A stretch of 64,000 nt of DNA from Burkholderiales bacterium 39-55-53 (GTDB lineage: Bacteria; Pseudomonadota; Gammaproteobacteria; Burkholderiales; Burkholderiaceae_C): positions 620,001 to 684,000 of the forward strand of contig NCJK01000001.1 of NCBI GenBank assembly GCA_002282445.1. The letters run 5' to 3'. Made by a program: the position numbers and the translations under genes. Position 1 is the stretch's first letter; each line of letters starts with the position of its first letter. The notes under the pieces were generated by a model that searched no databases, had not been told where the DNA came from, and was given only the letters and a program-made list of their open reading frames with translations. Below are positions 10,306 through 19,231 of the stretch, one piece after another.

Positions 10306-11040
10306 CTATGCGTGTCGGCGTAACAGCCGCACATGCATGGGCCGCACAAACGAAGCGCCTGTTGCTGTGCAATGCGGCTCAAACGCAGCTTGCACGCGTG
10401 CGGTGATGGCTTCGTCAATGCCGTGGTCGGCAAACGTGGGATACAGCATGCGTTTGGCAAACTCATCAAAGTTGGCGTAATGCACAGCTTGTGCAAATCG
10501 GTATTCGGCCACTTGCTGCCAATGCTCGCCTTTGGCAATTGCGCGGTCTAGCGCGGCTTGTGCGGCGGGACGCACCACACCTTCGTCGTTGTAGATGCGC
10601 ACGATGTCATTCAATGCGCCGCCATAAATGGGCTCTGACACATAAAACAAACTGCCGGGGCGCAACACACGCGCCACTTCGCTCAGTGCACGGTCAAGCA
10701 AATCAAGCGGCACGTGGTGCAGCGACTTGAGCATGAGTGCGAGTTCAAACGAGGCATCACCAAACGGCACGTCTTGCGCGCCTGCGGCTACAAACGTCAC
10801 GCCTGCGGGCGCACGGGCTAGGTTCTTGGCGTGCTGCACAGCATCCACCTCTAAGCCGGTGACGGTGCACTGCGCATGGCGCTGCACCAAGCCACACGAC
10901 AAACGGGCGTTGCCGCAGCCCAGCTCGATGATGGCTTGGGCTTGCAGCGGCTGACCTTGTGCGGCCACCATCTGGGCCAACACGTCTAACTCGTCACCCG
11001 CCAGTGGCAACTGGTCGGGATCAAAACTCAGCTGGGTCAC
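10306..11040 (-). CDS. Class I SAM-dependent methyltransferase
   Basis: The 244-residue protein has the methyltransferase signature ELGCGNARLSCGL (motif I), GLEVDAVQHAKNLA with the acidic residue that holds the ribose, and DASFELALMLKSLHHVP (motif IV). This is the layout of small-molecule methyltransferases of the Methyltransf_11/25 type. The substrate is unknown. The start is GTG at 11038-11040, overlapping the stop of the thioesterase gene (GTGA), so the two are translationally coupled. Confidence 0.85.
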   Translation of the reverse strand: MTQLSFDPDQLPLAGDELDVLAQMVAAQGQPLQAQAIIELGCGNARLSCGLVQRHAQCTVTGLEVDAVQHAKNLARAPAGVTFVAAGAQDVPFGDASFELALMLKSLHHVPLDLLDRALSEVARVLRPGSLFYVSEPIYGGALNDIVRIYNDEGVVRPAAQAALDRAIAKGEHWQQVAEYRFAQAVHYANFDEFAKRMLYPTFADHGIDEAITARVQAAFEPHCTATGASFVRPMHVRLLRRHA

Positions 11041-11498
11041 TGGCCAAAGCTTTCTGGCATTTGCACTGCCACCACTTCGCCACGCGCTGTGGCGACGTCG
11101 CCTGAATAGACCGTGGCTTCCACCACCACTTTGCGGCCCTTGATTTCTTTGATGCGACCACGGATGACCAGCTCGCCCTCTAGCGGTGTGGGCTTTAAAA
11201 AGTCCACATGCAATGAGCCGGTGACAAAACGGAACGCAGGCAGCGAGTCATGGCTGCGGCCTTCTTGCTTGTACATGGCGGCCGAGGCTGTGCCTGTGCA
11301 ATGGCAGTCAATGAGCGACGCGATCAAGCCGCCATAGGCATAGCCGGGCACTGAGGTGTGATACGGCTCGGGCTTGAAACGGGTGACGGTTTCATCGCCG
11401 TCCCACACGGTTTTGATTTGGTGGCCATGCTCGTTGAGGTGGCCGCAGCCATAGCAATGCGCCACGTTCTCGGGGTAGTGGTCTTGAAAAGCGTCCAT
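11037..11498 (-). CDS. PaaI-type thioesterase, hotdog fold
   Basis: The 153-residue protein is a hotdog-fold protein of the PaaI/4HBT group, which cleaves acyl-CoA thioesters. It contains VPGYAYGGLIASLIDCHCTGTA, the substrate helix of the fold, and the typical LHVDFLKPTPLEGELVIRGR strand. The N-terminus NVAHCYGCGHLNEHG has two Cys and several His and may bind a metal; such CxxCG starts occur in some members. The start has a good CAGGAG ribosome binding site. Confidence 0.82.
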   Translation of the reverse strand: MDAFQDHYPENVAHCYGCGHLNEHGHQIKTVWDGDETVTRFKPEPYHTSVPGYAYGGLIASLIDCHCTGTASAAMYKQEGRSHDSLPAFRFVTGSLHVDFLKPTPLEGELVIRGRIKEIKGRKVVVEATVYSGDVATARGEVVAVQMPESFGQ

Positions 11499-11522
11499 GT
11501 TTGTCTCCTGTGGGTGTTGTGT

Positions 11523-11945
11523 TTATTGTGGGGCCACCATGGGCCAGCCTTTGGCGGCCCATTGGCTCATGCCGCCATCGACAAAGCGAATGTTTTCGTA
11601 GCCTTCTTGCTTGAGCTTCTTCAACGTTGCCTGCGAGCGGTTTTGTGTATTGCAAATCAGCAGCACGGGCTGGTCGGGGTTCTTAGGCAACAAGCTTTGC
11701 TTTTTCGGCAGCTCGCTCATCGGCAGCAACACTGCGCCTGCGGCCACGCCGGTTTTGTGTTCACGCGTTTCGCGAATGTCCACCAACATGACTTTGCCCG
11801 CCTCGTGGTCGGCACGGGCTTGCTCTAGCGTCACGCGGTCTGCGGGGTTGACGGGCTCTGAACAACCCGTGTTCAGGGCAGCAGCGCACAGTGCCAATAA
11901 GGCCACGCTCACGCAGCGGGACGCTTTGGTTTTCAAAACATTCAT
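11523..11945 (-). CDS. Rhodanese-domain lipoprotein
   Basis: The 140-residue protein begins with a lipoprotein signal: a hydrophobic stretch ending in LNTGC, so it should be anchored to a membrane facing the periplasm. The rest is one rhodanese domain. The catalytic loop CNTQNRSQ starts with the sulfur-carrying Cys. The ARADHEAGKVMLVDIRE segment is the typical front of the domain. Role: transfer of sulfane sulfur or redox work in the periplasm. It lies in a minus-strand run with a second rhodanese gene and a TlpA-like protein. Confidence 0.88.
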   Translation of the reverse strand: MNVLKTKASRCVSVALLALCAAALNTGCSEPVNPADRVTLEQARADHEAGKVMLVDIRETREHKTGVAAGAVLLPMSELPKKQSLLPKNPDQPVLLICNTQNRSQATLKKLKQEGYENIRFVDGGMSQWAAKGWPMVAPQ

Positions 11946-11960
11946 CTCTACAACTCCAGA

Positions 11961-12527
11961 TTAGGGAACCACATAGCAAGTGGTGTTGGCCATCCACATG
12001 TCATCGGGCGTGATGCAGTGTTGGTAGTATTTTTCGCGTTTGAAATCAGACAAAAAGTAAGAGCGGTACACCAACTGGTTTTTCAGCACCAAGCTCACAT
12101 TGCGGGCGATCTTGCAGCGGTGGTTGATGGCGCACTCGCGCAGCTCTTGCACGTCCTCGTAGAAGTGAACGCTAAAGCGACCTTCTTTGGGGCCCAAGTC
12201 TTTGTCCACGATGAGCAAACACACGGGGTTGCTGATGCTTTGCAGCTTGTCTTGGCCAGCAAGGTAATTAAGCTCGGCCACCAACACCTTTTGAAACCAA
12301 GGGGCCACCATGCCATCGCAGTCATACAGATCGCGCTTCTTGTGCACATAGGCGGGATCGGCCACGGGCTCTAGCTCGTCGGTCAAGGTCAACATGGGCT
12401 CTGCACCTGAACGCACCACACCATCAAGCACCACATGCACGGGCTTGGCGTCAAAGCAAGCCGTCAGCAGCGTCAACGCGGCAATGCTCACCCCTAGCCA
12501 AATGCGATTTAGCACACGTTGCCCCAT
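11961..12527 (-). CDS. Hypothetical lipoprotein with conserved cysteines
   Basis: I do not recognise the family. The ATG at 12525-12527 begins a lipoprotein-type signal (RIWLGVSIAALTLLTAC), with Cys20 or so as the lipid-bearing residue. The mature part of about 168 residues has further Cys residues (LYDCDG, PVCLLIV, RECAINHRCK, HCITPDD, TTCYVV), which suggests disulfides in the periplasm. The frame is open further upstream, but only this start places the signal peptide at the N-terminus. It overlaps the rhodanese gene by 19 bases. Confidence 0.62.
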   Translation of the reverse strand: MGQRVLNRIWLGVSIAALTLLTACFDAKPVHVVLDGVVRSGAEPMLTLTDELEPVADPAYVHKKRDLYDCDGMVAPWFQKVLVAELNYLAGQDKLQSISNPVCLLIVDKDLGPKEGRFSVHFYEDVQELRECAINHRCKIARNVSLVLKNQLVYRSYFLSDFKREKYYQHCITPDDMWMANTTCYVVP

Positions 12528-12853
12528 GTGCCTGCGTTGTGAACCTTTTTGAAGCCTTTGGATTTGAGCATCATCTTGGCCATGCCGCTGCGCGAGCCGC
12601 TGGCACAAAACAACACCACATCGCGGTCTTTGGGCAACTCGGCCGAACGCGATGGCAACTCGTTCAACGGGATGTTGATGCTGCCGGGCGCATTGCCCAT
12701 CGAGAACTCACCCGCCGAGCGCACATCCACAAACACCGCGCCGTTTTGGCGCAACTCGGGCAGCATGCGCACCACTTGCTTGGCGGCCCACCACTTGTAG
12801 CCAAACCACAAGGCCAAGGCCAATATCGGCCAGTACTGTTCAATAAAACTCAT
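12509..12853 (-). CDS. Membrane-anchored rhodanese-like protein
   Basis: The 114-residue protein has one N-terminal transmembrane segment (YWPILALALWFGYKWWAA) and a compact rhodanese domain. GAVFVDVRSAGEFSMGNAPGSINIPLNEL leads to the active loop CASGSRSGMA, where Cys is the sulfur acceptor. The length suits single-domain membrane rhodaneses such as YgaP-like or GlpE-like proteins. The start has a CAGGAGAG ribosome binding site. It overlaps the lipoprotein gene downstream, so both are probably made from one message. Confidence 0.88.
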   Translation of the reverse strand: MSFIEQYWPILALALWFGYKWWAAKQVVRMLPELRQNGAVFVDVRSAGEFSMGNAPGSINIPLNELPSRSAELPKDRDVVLFCASGSRSGMAKMMLKSKGFKKVHNAGTWGNVC

Positions 12854-12898
12854 TCCACTCTCTCCTGTTTATCTATTCATTTCAAACCGTCACACCAC

Positions 12899-13441
12899 TC
12901 AAAGCCAGCGGCTGATGAGTGCCACATCTTCTGCAAACATTTGGCCACGCTCGGCCTGCAACAACTTACCCGTGGGCGAACACACCAACGTGATGGGCAG
13001 CCCGCGAGGTTTGGGCAGCGCCTTTTGAAACTCTGGCGTCACCCAAGCCGCAGGAAAGCTGTAGCGCCTTTTCTCCAAATACGCGCTGGCATCGGCTGCC
13101 TTTTTGTCAATCGACAAGGTCAACATAGACAAGCCGCGATCTTTGTAGGCCAGCCAAAGCTTTTGCATCTCTGGACTTTGCAATGCACAAAACGGGCACG
13201 TGCTAGACCACCAATACAGCACCCACACACGCGATGCAGTCTGAGAAGCCATGGAAAAAGTCTGCCCGTCCAACAGCTGCACATCGGGCACTTTGAGCAT
13301 GGTTCCCAACGCAGGCAATTCAGGCGCAACACGTTCTAGACTGGCGGCACTCTGCGGTGCGGCGGGCTGCGCCCAAGCGTGGCTGGTGGCCAATGCGGCA
13401 GAGGCCAACAAAAAATCACGTCTGTGTTTAATTGCGTTCAT
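12899..13441 (-). CDS. TlpA-like thiol-disulfide protein with Tat-type signal
   Basis: The protein of about 180 residues has an N-terminal KHRRDFLLASAALATSHAWA stretch, a twin-arginine (Tat) export signal, followed by a thioredoxin-like domain. The active site is STCPFCALQSPE, and the fold signatures RGLPITLVCSPTGKLL and YKDRGLSMLTLSID match the TlpA/ResA group, which reduce disulfides in the periplasm. The ATG at 13439-13441 was chosen; a GTG at 13454-13456 is possible. Export through Tat is unusual for this group and implies folding before export. Confidence 0.82.
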   Translation of the reverse strand: MNAIKHRRDFLLASAALATSHAWAQPAAPQSAASLERVAPELPALGTMLKVPDVQLLDGQTFSMASQTASRVWVLYWWSSTCPFCALQSPEMQKLWLAYKDRGLSMLTLSIDKKAADASAYLEKRRYSFPAAWVTPEFQKALPKPRGLPITLVCSPTGKLLQAERGQMFAEDVALISRWL

Positions 13442-13542
13442 GCTTATATTTTGCACCTCAGTCGTTGTTTTGGTGCTTGATTTCCCAAAAATTAGCCCTA
13501 TATGCAGCTGATACTTTGGTTTATTCGTGCAGAAAGTCTTTC

Positions 13543-13980
13543 ATGTCTACCCATATTGTTTGCCCCCATTGCCACAGCACCAACCGCGTGCCCACAGAAA
13601 AACTTGACGGCAGCGCCGAGCTGTCATGCGGCAAATGCCACAAGCCCTTGTTTGACCAACACCCCGCCGCGCTCAACACCGCAGGGCTGAACGCCCAAAT
13701 TGCCAAGAGCGATGTGCCCGTGGTGGTGGACTTTTGGGCCCCGTGGTGCGGCCCCTGCCGCATGATGGCCCCCGAATACGAAAAAGCCTGCGCCACGCTA
13801 GAGCCCAAAGCCCGACTGGTGAAGGTAGACACCGAAGCCCACCAAGACGCGGGCGCGCAGCACAACATCCGCAGCATCCCCACGCTGGCCATCTTCAAGG
13901 GTGGGCGCGAAGTGGCGCGTGTGTCGGGTGCGCGATCAGCGGCTGATTTGGTGAAGTGGGTGAATAGCCATATTGGGTGA
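13543..13980 (+). CDS. trxC: Thioredoxin 2 with N-terminal zinc motif
   Basis: The 145-residue protein is TrxC: an N-terminal zinc-binding part with CPHC (Cys7, Cys10) and CGKC (Cys29, Cys32), then a thioredoxin domain with WAPWCGPCRMM (Cys69, Cys72) and the cis-Pro loop RSIPTLAIFKGG. It reduces cytoplasmic disulfides. In other proteobacteria trxC belongs to the OxyR regulon, in line with the oxidative-stress genes to the left. The frame extends upstream, but the ATG at 13543 gives the canonical N-terminus. It is divergent from the TlpA-like gene. Confidence 0.94.
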   Translation: MSTHIVCPHCHSTNRVPTEKLDGSAELSCGKCHKPLFDQHPAALNTAGLNAQIAKSDVPVVVDFWAPWCGPCRMMAPEYEKACATLEPKARLVKVDTEAHQDAGAQHNIRSIPTLAIFKGGREVARVSGARSAADLVKWVNSHIG

Positions 13981-14237
13981 GTTTGCGCGGCACGTGCTTG
14001 CAGTCGCACCCTTGATAAGGGGGCGACTTGAGTTGGCTTTAAGGACTCAGTGAATGTGAAGCGGAACCTGTCGGGGCATATGAGAAGCTGGGCTTCAATG
14101 CCTTTAACGCAGCTTAGTCACCTGCGGAGCCGGGTGAGTGTGGGGATATTGAGCGACGCTCAGCATTACAAAATACTTATATTTAGCTTTTAGCTCAGCA
14201 AGATACACCTTGATTAATTGGTTTGAACAACAAACCA

Positions 14238-15182
14238 TCAATACAACTTTTTGCATCGACTGAAAATACTATCCACATGATCGCGAAAAATTAATGCATC
14301 ATTTATTGAAACATTTGAATTTAGTTGATCTGCGTTCAATTGGCCACCAATCAACAACTCCAAATTTCTTCTAGCGACACGTTTTGATTGCTCTGCGATT
14401 TGTTCTGAATCTATATCAACTAAACACTGCAAGCCAGCTATAGAAAAATACTGTAAGCGACCATCTAAATCACGTCCATAAGAAAACAATATATCTGCAA
14501 AACTCATATATGTCATTTCCTCTCTTGCTGCTCGAACAATATCAATTAGTGGAGGGCATTTCGTTGATAGTGCGATATAAAAAATTACGTCTCGTCGGTC
14601 ACCAAAAAATCCGAACGGAGTGCCTTTGCTAAATTTACTCAACGCACCCAATGCCATAGCTAACACTGAAAGTGCAGCGCTGATGCCGCTACTAAGCCAA
14701 GAACCACCTGACGAAGAATTTTCTGCTTTCGATTCGTCAAATACACCTAGCACTTCGTCACTACGGACAAGAATTTTGGGATTGATCTTTTCTGCTTCGG
14801 TTTTAATTAATGTTGAAATTGAAAATGACTCACCTTGAAAAATTTTTGGGACAGTAACGATAAGTTTGTCATCCGTTTTCTTTGAGTCAACAATTAGCCC
14901 ACTCAAATTCTCAACAGTCGCAGCAACCAGAACCCCCGCAGGAACAGAGAACTCGATGCGAATAGCAGTCAATGTCTTTTTTCCAGTATTTGAAATTTTT
15001 ATTGATGTCACTTGCTGCTGCAATCCGTCAACACCAATTTGTGGGCCAGCTGAATACGTATATCGAAGCTCTGCCTTCGACTCAAAAAACACCTCATAAA
15101 ACTTCGGAACAAGCGTAAAAAGTCCCGCAATCACGGCCGGGACAATTGCATACAGCAACACATGTTTAATTTCAATTTTCAT
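14238..15182 (-). CDS. AT-rich orphan membrane protein of unknown function
   Basis: I recognise no family. The 314-residue protein has one N-terminal transmembrane segment (residues about 8-28, LLYAIVPAVIAGLFTLVP), a beta-rich extracytoplasmic or cytosolic part (LRYTYSAG, VTSIKISNTGKKTLTAIRIEFSVP, a motif like those in adhesin or immunoglobulin-like repeats), a second hydrophobic segment (ISAALSVLAMALGAL, about 170-185), then a helical C-terminal part. Base composition is markedly richer in A and T than the neighbours, a sign of transfer. The start has an AAGGA ribosome binding site. No mobile-element genes are next to it. Confidence 0.7.
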   Translation of the reverse strand: MKIEIKHVLLYAIVPAVIAGLFTLVPKFYEVFFESKAELRYTYSAGPQIGVDGLQQQVTSIKISNTGKKTLTAIRIEFSVPAGVLVAATVENLSGLIVDSKKTDDKLIVTVPKIFQGESFSISTLIKTEAEKINPKILVRSDEVLGVFDESKAENSSSGGSWLSSGISAALSVLAMALGALSKFSKGTPFGFFGDRRDVIFYIALSTKCPPLIDIVRAAREEMTYMSFADILFSYGRDLDGRLQYFSIAGLQCLVDIDSEQIAEQSKRVARRNLELLIGGQLNADQLNSNVSINDALIFRDHVDSIFSRCKKLY

Positions 15183-15258
15183 AATAATCCTTAATAAAAC
15201 ACAAGGTCGTAACGTAAAAAACTTTGCTGTAATTCATCAGTTTCTCTAATACAAAACA

Positions 15259-15510
15259 TCAAAAACACTCCCCCCGAAACAAAGCCCACTCCTCACACAC
15301 CTTGCCCGAGGGCAATTTGCACATGCCAAATTCACCTTGCGGCGTGCGTTTGATGGTCAACTTCCCGCCTGCGTTGATGCAGTGCACCGACGCGGGGTTG
15401 GCCATTTCGGTGGCGGGCTTGATAGCGGGTTCAGACGGGGTGCAGGCGCTGGTGGCTAGGGCGATGGCGATAGCGGTGGTGAATGGGGTGGCAATTTGCG
15501 GCAGATGCAT
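15259..15510 (-). CDS. Small DUF333 lipoprotein
   Basis: The 83-residue protein has a signal peptide ending in a lipobox-like LATSAC, then a DUF333 domain: ANPASVHCINAGGKLTIKRTPQGEFGMCKLPSGKVCEEWALFRGEC. Four Cys residues likely form disulfides. DUF333 proteins are small periplasmic lipoproteins without a firm function. It stands alone between the AT-rich gene and recC. Confidence 0.85.
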   Translation of the reverse strand: MHLPQIATPFTTAIAIALATSACTPSEPAIKPATEMANPASVHCINAGGKLTIKRTPQGEFGMCKLPSGKVCEEWALFRGECF

Positions 15511-15667
15511 GTCAATTAACCGTCATGTATTCTTTTTTAAAACTATCGCTAATTTTATTGTGTTGGTTTATCGACAATCGGCAGGCTCATGGTTTGCGCC
15601 CAGCCATCCAGTATGCTCACTGGCTCACGCAAATATTTAGCCCCTTTTTTCGCCCGTTCTGCCCCAC

Positions 15668-18600
15668 ATGTCTAGCCCCCACGCCACCGGTTTTATGGTG
15701 CTTCATAGCAACCAGCTAGAGGGCCTGCGCGAGTTGGCGGTGCAGTTCATCCGCAACCACCCGCTGCCCGTGCTCGCGCCCGAGGTGTTGCTGGTGCAAA
15801 GCAACGGCATGAAGCATTGGCTAGAGCTGGCTTTGGCCAAAGACCTAGGCATTTGCGCGGCCACGCAGGTGGAGCTGCCGTCTGCCAAGCTGTGGCAGAT
15901 TTACCGCGCCGTGCTAGGCCCCAGCAATGTGCCCGCACACATGCCGCTGGACAAGTCGCCACTGGTGTGGCGCATCATGCGTTTGCTCCCCAGTTTGTTG
16001 GCCAAGCCCAGCTTTGCGCCACTGAAAAACTACCTAGGCCAAGCCGAGGCTGAAGCGTCGCCCATGAACCGCCGCGCGTATCAACTGGCCGCGCAACTGG
16101 CTGACGTGCTGGACGGCTACCAAAACTACCGCGCCGATTGGCTAGAAGACTGGGCCAATCACAAAGACACACTGCGCACCCAAGCTGGCATGGCCACACC
16201 CCTGCCCGCCGCACAAAGCTGGCAGCCCGAGCTGTGGCGCGATTTGCTAGACGACCTTGCGGCTGATGCCGAGGTGAAGGCTGAGCTGCAACACAGCTTC
16301 AGCTCTCGCGCCAAAGTGCACGAGGCCTTCATGGCCAAGATGGCCACATTGCCCGAGGGCCAACGCCCTGCGGGTGTGCCGCACCGCATCATGGTGTTTG
16401 GCGTGACGTCGCTGCCCATGCAAACCGTGCAGGCGCTGGCCGCTTTGGGCCGCGTGTGCCAAGTGCTCATGCTGGTGCAAAACCCCTGTCAGCACTACTG
16501 GGGCCATGTGGTGGAAAGCCGCGTGCCATTGGCCAAGTTGTCTAAGCAACGCCAAGCGCACAAAGCCGGTTTGCCCGTGCCACAAGACGATGGCTCGCTG
16601 AGCGAAGCCGATCAATACAAGCTGCACACCGACACGCACCCCCTGCTGGCCGCATGGGGCAAACATGGCCGCGACTACTTGCACTTGCTCGATGGCTTTG
16701 ACGATGTGGACCAATACAAAGGCCAGTTCAACCGCGTGGATGTGTTTGTCGACCCCGCAGACACAGCCGCCGACGAAGGCCGCAAGCCCACGATGCTGGA
16801 GCACTTGCAGTCGTCCCTGCTCAACCTTGCGCCACTGCCCGACCACTTAACCAACGTGCCCGCAGACGACACCAGCGTGCGCTTTGTGCAAACGCACTCG
16901 GCCCAGCGCGAGGTAGAAGTGCTGCATGACCGACTGCTGGCGTGGCTAGATGCAGACCCCACGCTCAAGCCTGCGGACATCATGGTGATGGTCCCTGACA
17001 TGGCCAACTTTGCGCCGCACATCCATGCGGTGTTTGGGCGCTTCGCCAGCAACGACCCACGCCACCTGCCCTACACCGTGGCCGACACCACGCCGCGTAC
17101 TGAGCCGCTGGTGCAGGCCCTTGACACCCTGCTGCAACTGCCCCAACTGCGCGTCACACGCGTGGAGTGGCAAAGCCTGTTTGAAGTGGCTGCCGTGCGC
17201 GAACGCTTTGGCCTAGAAGAACACGATGTGGCCCAGCTCGACACCTGGCTGGCCGATGCTGGCGTGCGCTGGGGCCTAGACGCGCCACACCGCAAGCCGT
17301 GGGGCATTGCGCCCGACATGGCCGACGCCAATCAAAACAGTTGGCTGTTTGGCATCGAGCGTTTGCTTCTGGGCTACGCCACGGGTGCGAGTGACGACCT
17401 TGCCACACCGTGGGCCGTCACACTGCCGCAAGCAGGCGTGGGCGGGCTAGACGCACGCGTGGTCGATGGCCTGTTGCAATGGCTGCGCCACACACACATT
17501 ACGCTGATCAAACTGCGCCAAGAACACACACCTACCGAATGGGTGGCGGTGTTGCAGCAACTGGTGGCTTTGTTCTTTAAGCCCAGCGAAGAAGCAGATG
17601 AGCGTTTGATCGAGCGCGTGATGGCCCCGCTAGAAACATGGCTGGCCGAATGCCAACTGGCCCGACTCGACAGCCCGCTGCCGCTGGTGGTGGTACGCGA
17701 ACACTGGATGGCCCAGCTGCAACAGCCTGCCATGCAACGCCGCTTTTTTGGCGGTGGCGTGCAGTTCGCCACGCTCATGCCCATGCGCTCCATCCCGTTC
17801 AAGTGCGTGTGCTTGATGGGCATGAACGATGGCGACTACCCACGCAGCCAAACCCCACGCGACTTTGATTTGATGAGCGACGCCGCACACGCAGGCAGCA
17901 CCCAATCACACTGGCGCGCAGGCGACCGCTCGCGCCGCGAAGACGACCGCTATTTGTTTTTAGAAGCGTTGCTGTCCGCACGCGACAAGCTCTACATCAG
18001 CTGGCAAGGCCGACGCACAACAGACCATGAAATCAAACCACCGTCGGTGTTGGTGGCGCAACTGATGGACTACCTCAATGCGGTGTGGACGCAGCGCAAT
18101 GACAAAGGCGAGCCAACGCTTGCGTGCGTTGCACCGCTGCAGCCGCTGCAAGCGTTCTCACCCAAGTACTTCACGCAAGACTCCACGTTCCAAACCTATG
18201 CGGATGATTGGCAGCGTGCGTTGTTGTCATCCAATACTTCGTCTGCACCAATTACTCCAAGCGAAGCAGCACCCACCGAACTGACGCTGCAACATTTGCA
18301 GCGCTTGCTGCGTCAACCGGTGGAAGTGTTTTTGGTGGACCGCTTACGCCTGCGTCTAGACCAACCCGAAGAAGCCGCCGAGGAAGAAGAGCCTTTCTCG
18401 CTCGACGGTTTAGAAAAATACAAACTCAACCAACGCATTGCGCAGGCTGAAGATGCGCAGCAAGCCATTGACCAACTGCGTCTGAGTGGCCAACTGGCCA
18501 TGGCCGGTTTTGGCGAAGCGCAGCAACACCTGTTTGAGAACGACCGAGAAAAACTGCGCGAGCAACTGGATGTGTTGTTGCCCAAGTGGCCCAAGCACTT

Positions 18601-19231
18601 GAGCGTGCAATCTGCCCACTGGCAACTGGGCCACACGCATCTGAGTGCCGAGTGGGCCAATGGCCAAACCATGTGGCACACCAACGGCAAAGCGCATGAC
18701 GCTGGGCAGCAGTGGCTGCAAGTGGCGCTGCGCCCAGGCGCGGTGACCGAAGGCAAAAAAGAAAACCAAGTCGCCCGCATCGACACACTCAGCCAACTGT
18801 GGCTGCACCACTTGGCCGCTTGCGCCAGTGGCACGCCCACCACCAGCGTGCAAATTGGTTTTGATGCGGCCATCGAACTCAAGCCCATCAATGCAGAACA
18901 AGCGCAAGAACATTTGCAAGACCTGTGCAGTGCCTATCTAGAAGCATGGGCGCAGCCCCTGCCCGTGGCCGCCAAAACCGCCTGCGCGTTTGTGATGGGT
19001 GTGTTCGGCGGCAGCAAAGATGCAATGGGCAAAGCGCAAGCAGCGTTTGAAGGCGGCTTTGGCAAGAGCGGCGAATACACAGGCTCGCCCGCCTTGCAAC
19101 GCGTGTTCACGAGTTTTGAAGATTTGGAAGCAGACCTGAACCATTGGGCCACTCGCTTGTACGAACCCATGTTCAAAGCCGCCAAGGTGATTCACCTGAA
19201 TGCCGACCACGCCGAGGAGGCTGACGCATGA
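15668..19231 (+). CDS. recC: Exodeoxyribonuclease V subunit gamma RecC
   Basis: The 1187-residue protein matches RecC in length and in the start of the mature sequence (MVLHSNQLEGLRELAVQFIRNHPLPVLAPEVLLVQSNGMKHWLELALAKDLGI is RecC-like). RecC is the scaffold of RecBCD and recognises Chi sites during double-strand break repair. It contains MPMRSIPFKCVCLMGMNDGDYPR, a conserved helicase-like motif. recB begins four bases before its stop (ATGA overlap), so both subunits are translated in a coupled manner. recD is not next to recB but about 6 kb downstream. Confidence 0.95.
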   Translation: MSSPHATGFMVLHSNQLEGLRELAVQFIRNHPLPVLAPEVLLVQSNGMKHWLELALAKDLGICAATQVELPSAKLWQIYRAVLGPSNVPAHMPLDKSPLVWRIMRLLPSLLAKPSFAPLKNYLGQAEAEASPMNRRAYQLAAQLADVLDGYQNYRADWLEDWANHKDTLRTQAGMATPLPAAQSWQPELWRDLLDDLAADAEVKAELQHSFSSRAKVHEAFMAKMATLPEGQRPAGVPHRIMVFGVTSLPMQTVQALAALGRVCQVLMLVQNPCQHYWGHVVESRVPLAKLSKQRQAHKAGLPVPQDDGSLSEADQYKLHTDTHPLLAAWGKHGRDYLHLLDGFDDVDQYKGQFNRVDVFVDPADTAADEGRKPTMLEHLQSSLLNLAPLPDHLTNVPADDTSVRFVQTHSAQREVEVLHDRLLAWLDADPTLKPADIMVMVPDMANFAPHIHAVFGRFASNDPRHLPYTVADTTPRTEPLVQALDTLLQLPQLRVTRVEWQSLFEVAAVRERFGLEEHDVAQLDTWLADAGVRWGLDAPHRKPWGIAPDMADANQNSWLFGIERLLLGYATGASDDLATPWAVTLPQAGVGGLDARVVDGLLQWLRHTHITLIKLRQEHTPTEWVAVLQQLVALFFKPSEEADERLIERVMAPLETWLAECQLARLDSPLPLVVVREHWMAQLQQPAMQRRFFGGGVQFATLMPMRSIPFKCVCLMGMNDGDYPRSQTPRDFDLMSDAAHAGSTQSHWRAGDRSRREDDRYLFLEALLSARDKLYISWQGRRTTDHEIKPPSVLVAQLMDYLNAVWTQRNDKGEPTLACVAPLQPLQAFSPKYFTQDSTFQTYADDWQRALLSSNTSSAPITPSEAAPTELTLQHLQRLLRQPVEVFLVDRLRLRLDQPEEAAEEEEPFSLDGLEKYKLNQRIAQAEDAQQAIDQLRLSGQLAMAGFGEAQQHLFENDREKLREQLDVLLPKWPKHLSVQSAHWQLGHTHLSAEWANGQTMWHTNGKAHDAGQQWLQVALRPGAVTEGKKENQVARIDTLSQLWLHHLAACASGTPTTSVQIGFDAAIELKPINAEQAQEHLQDLCSAYLEAWAQPLPVAAKTACAFVMGVFGGSKDAMGKAQAAFEGGFGKSGEYTGSPALQRVFTSFEDLEADLNHWATRLYEPMFKAAKVIHLNADHAEEADA

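Noticed and set aside
13981-14237. Possible small RNA or degraded gene after trxC
   Set aside because: I found no open frame of note, no strong hairpin with a T run and no recognisable gene remnant.
16247-16846. Minus-strand frame of 199 codons inside recC
   Set aside because: It is a high-GC shadow frame opposite a conserved gene.
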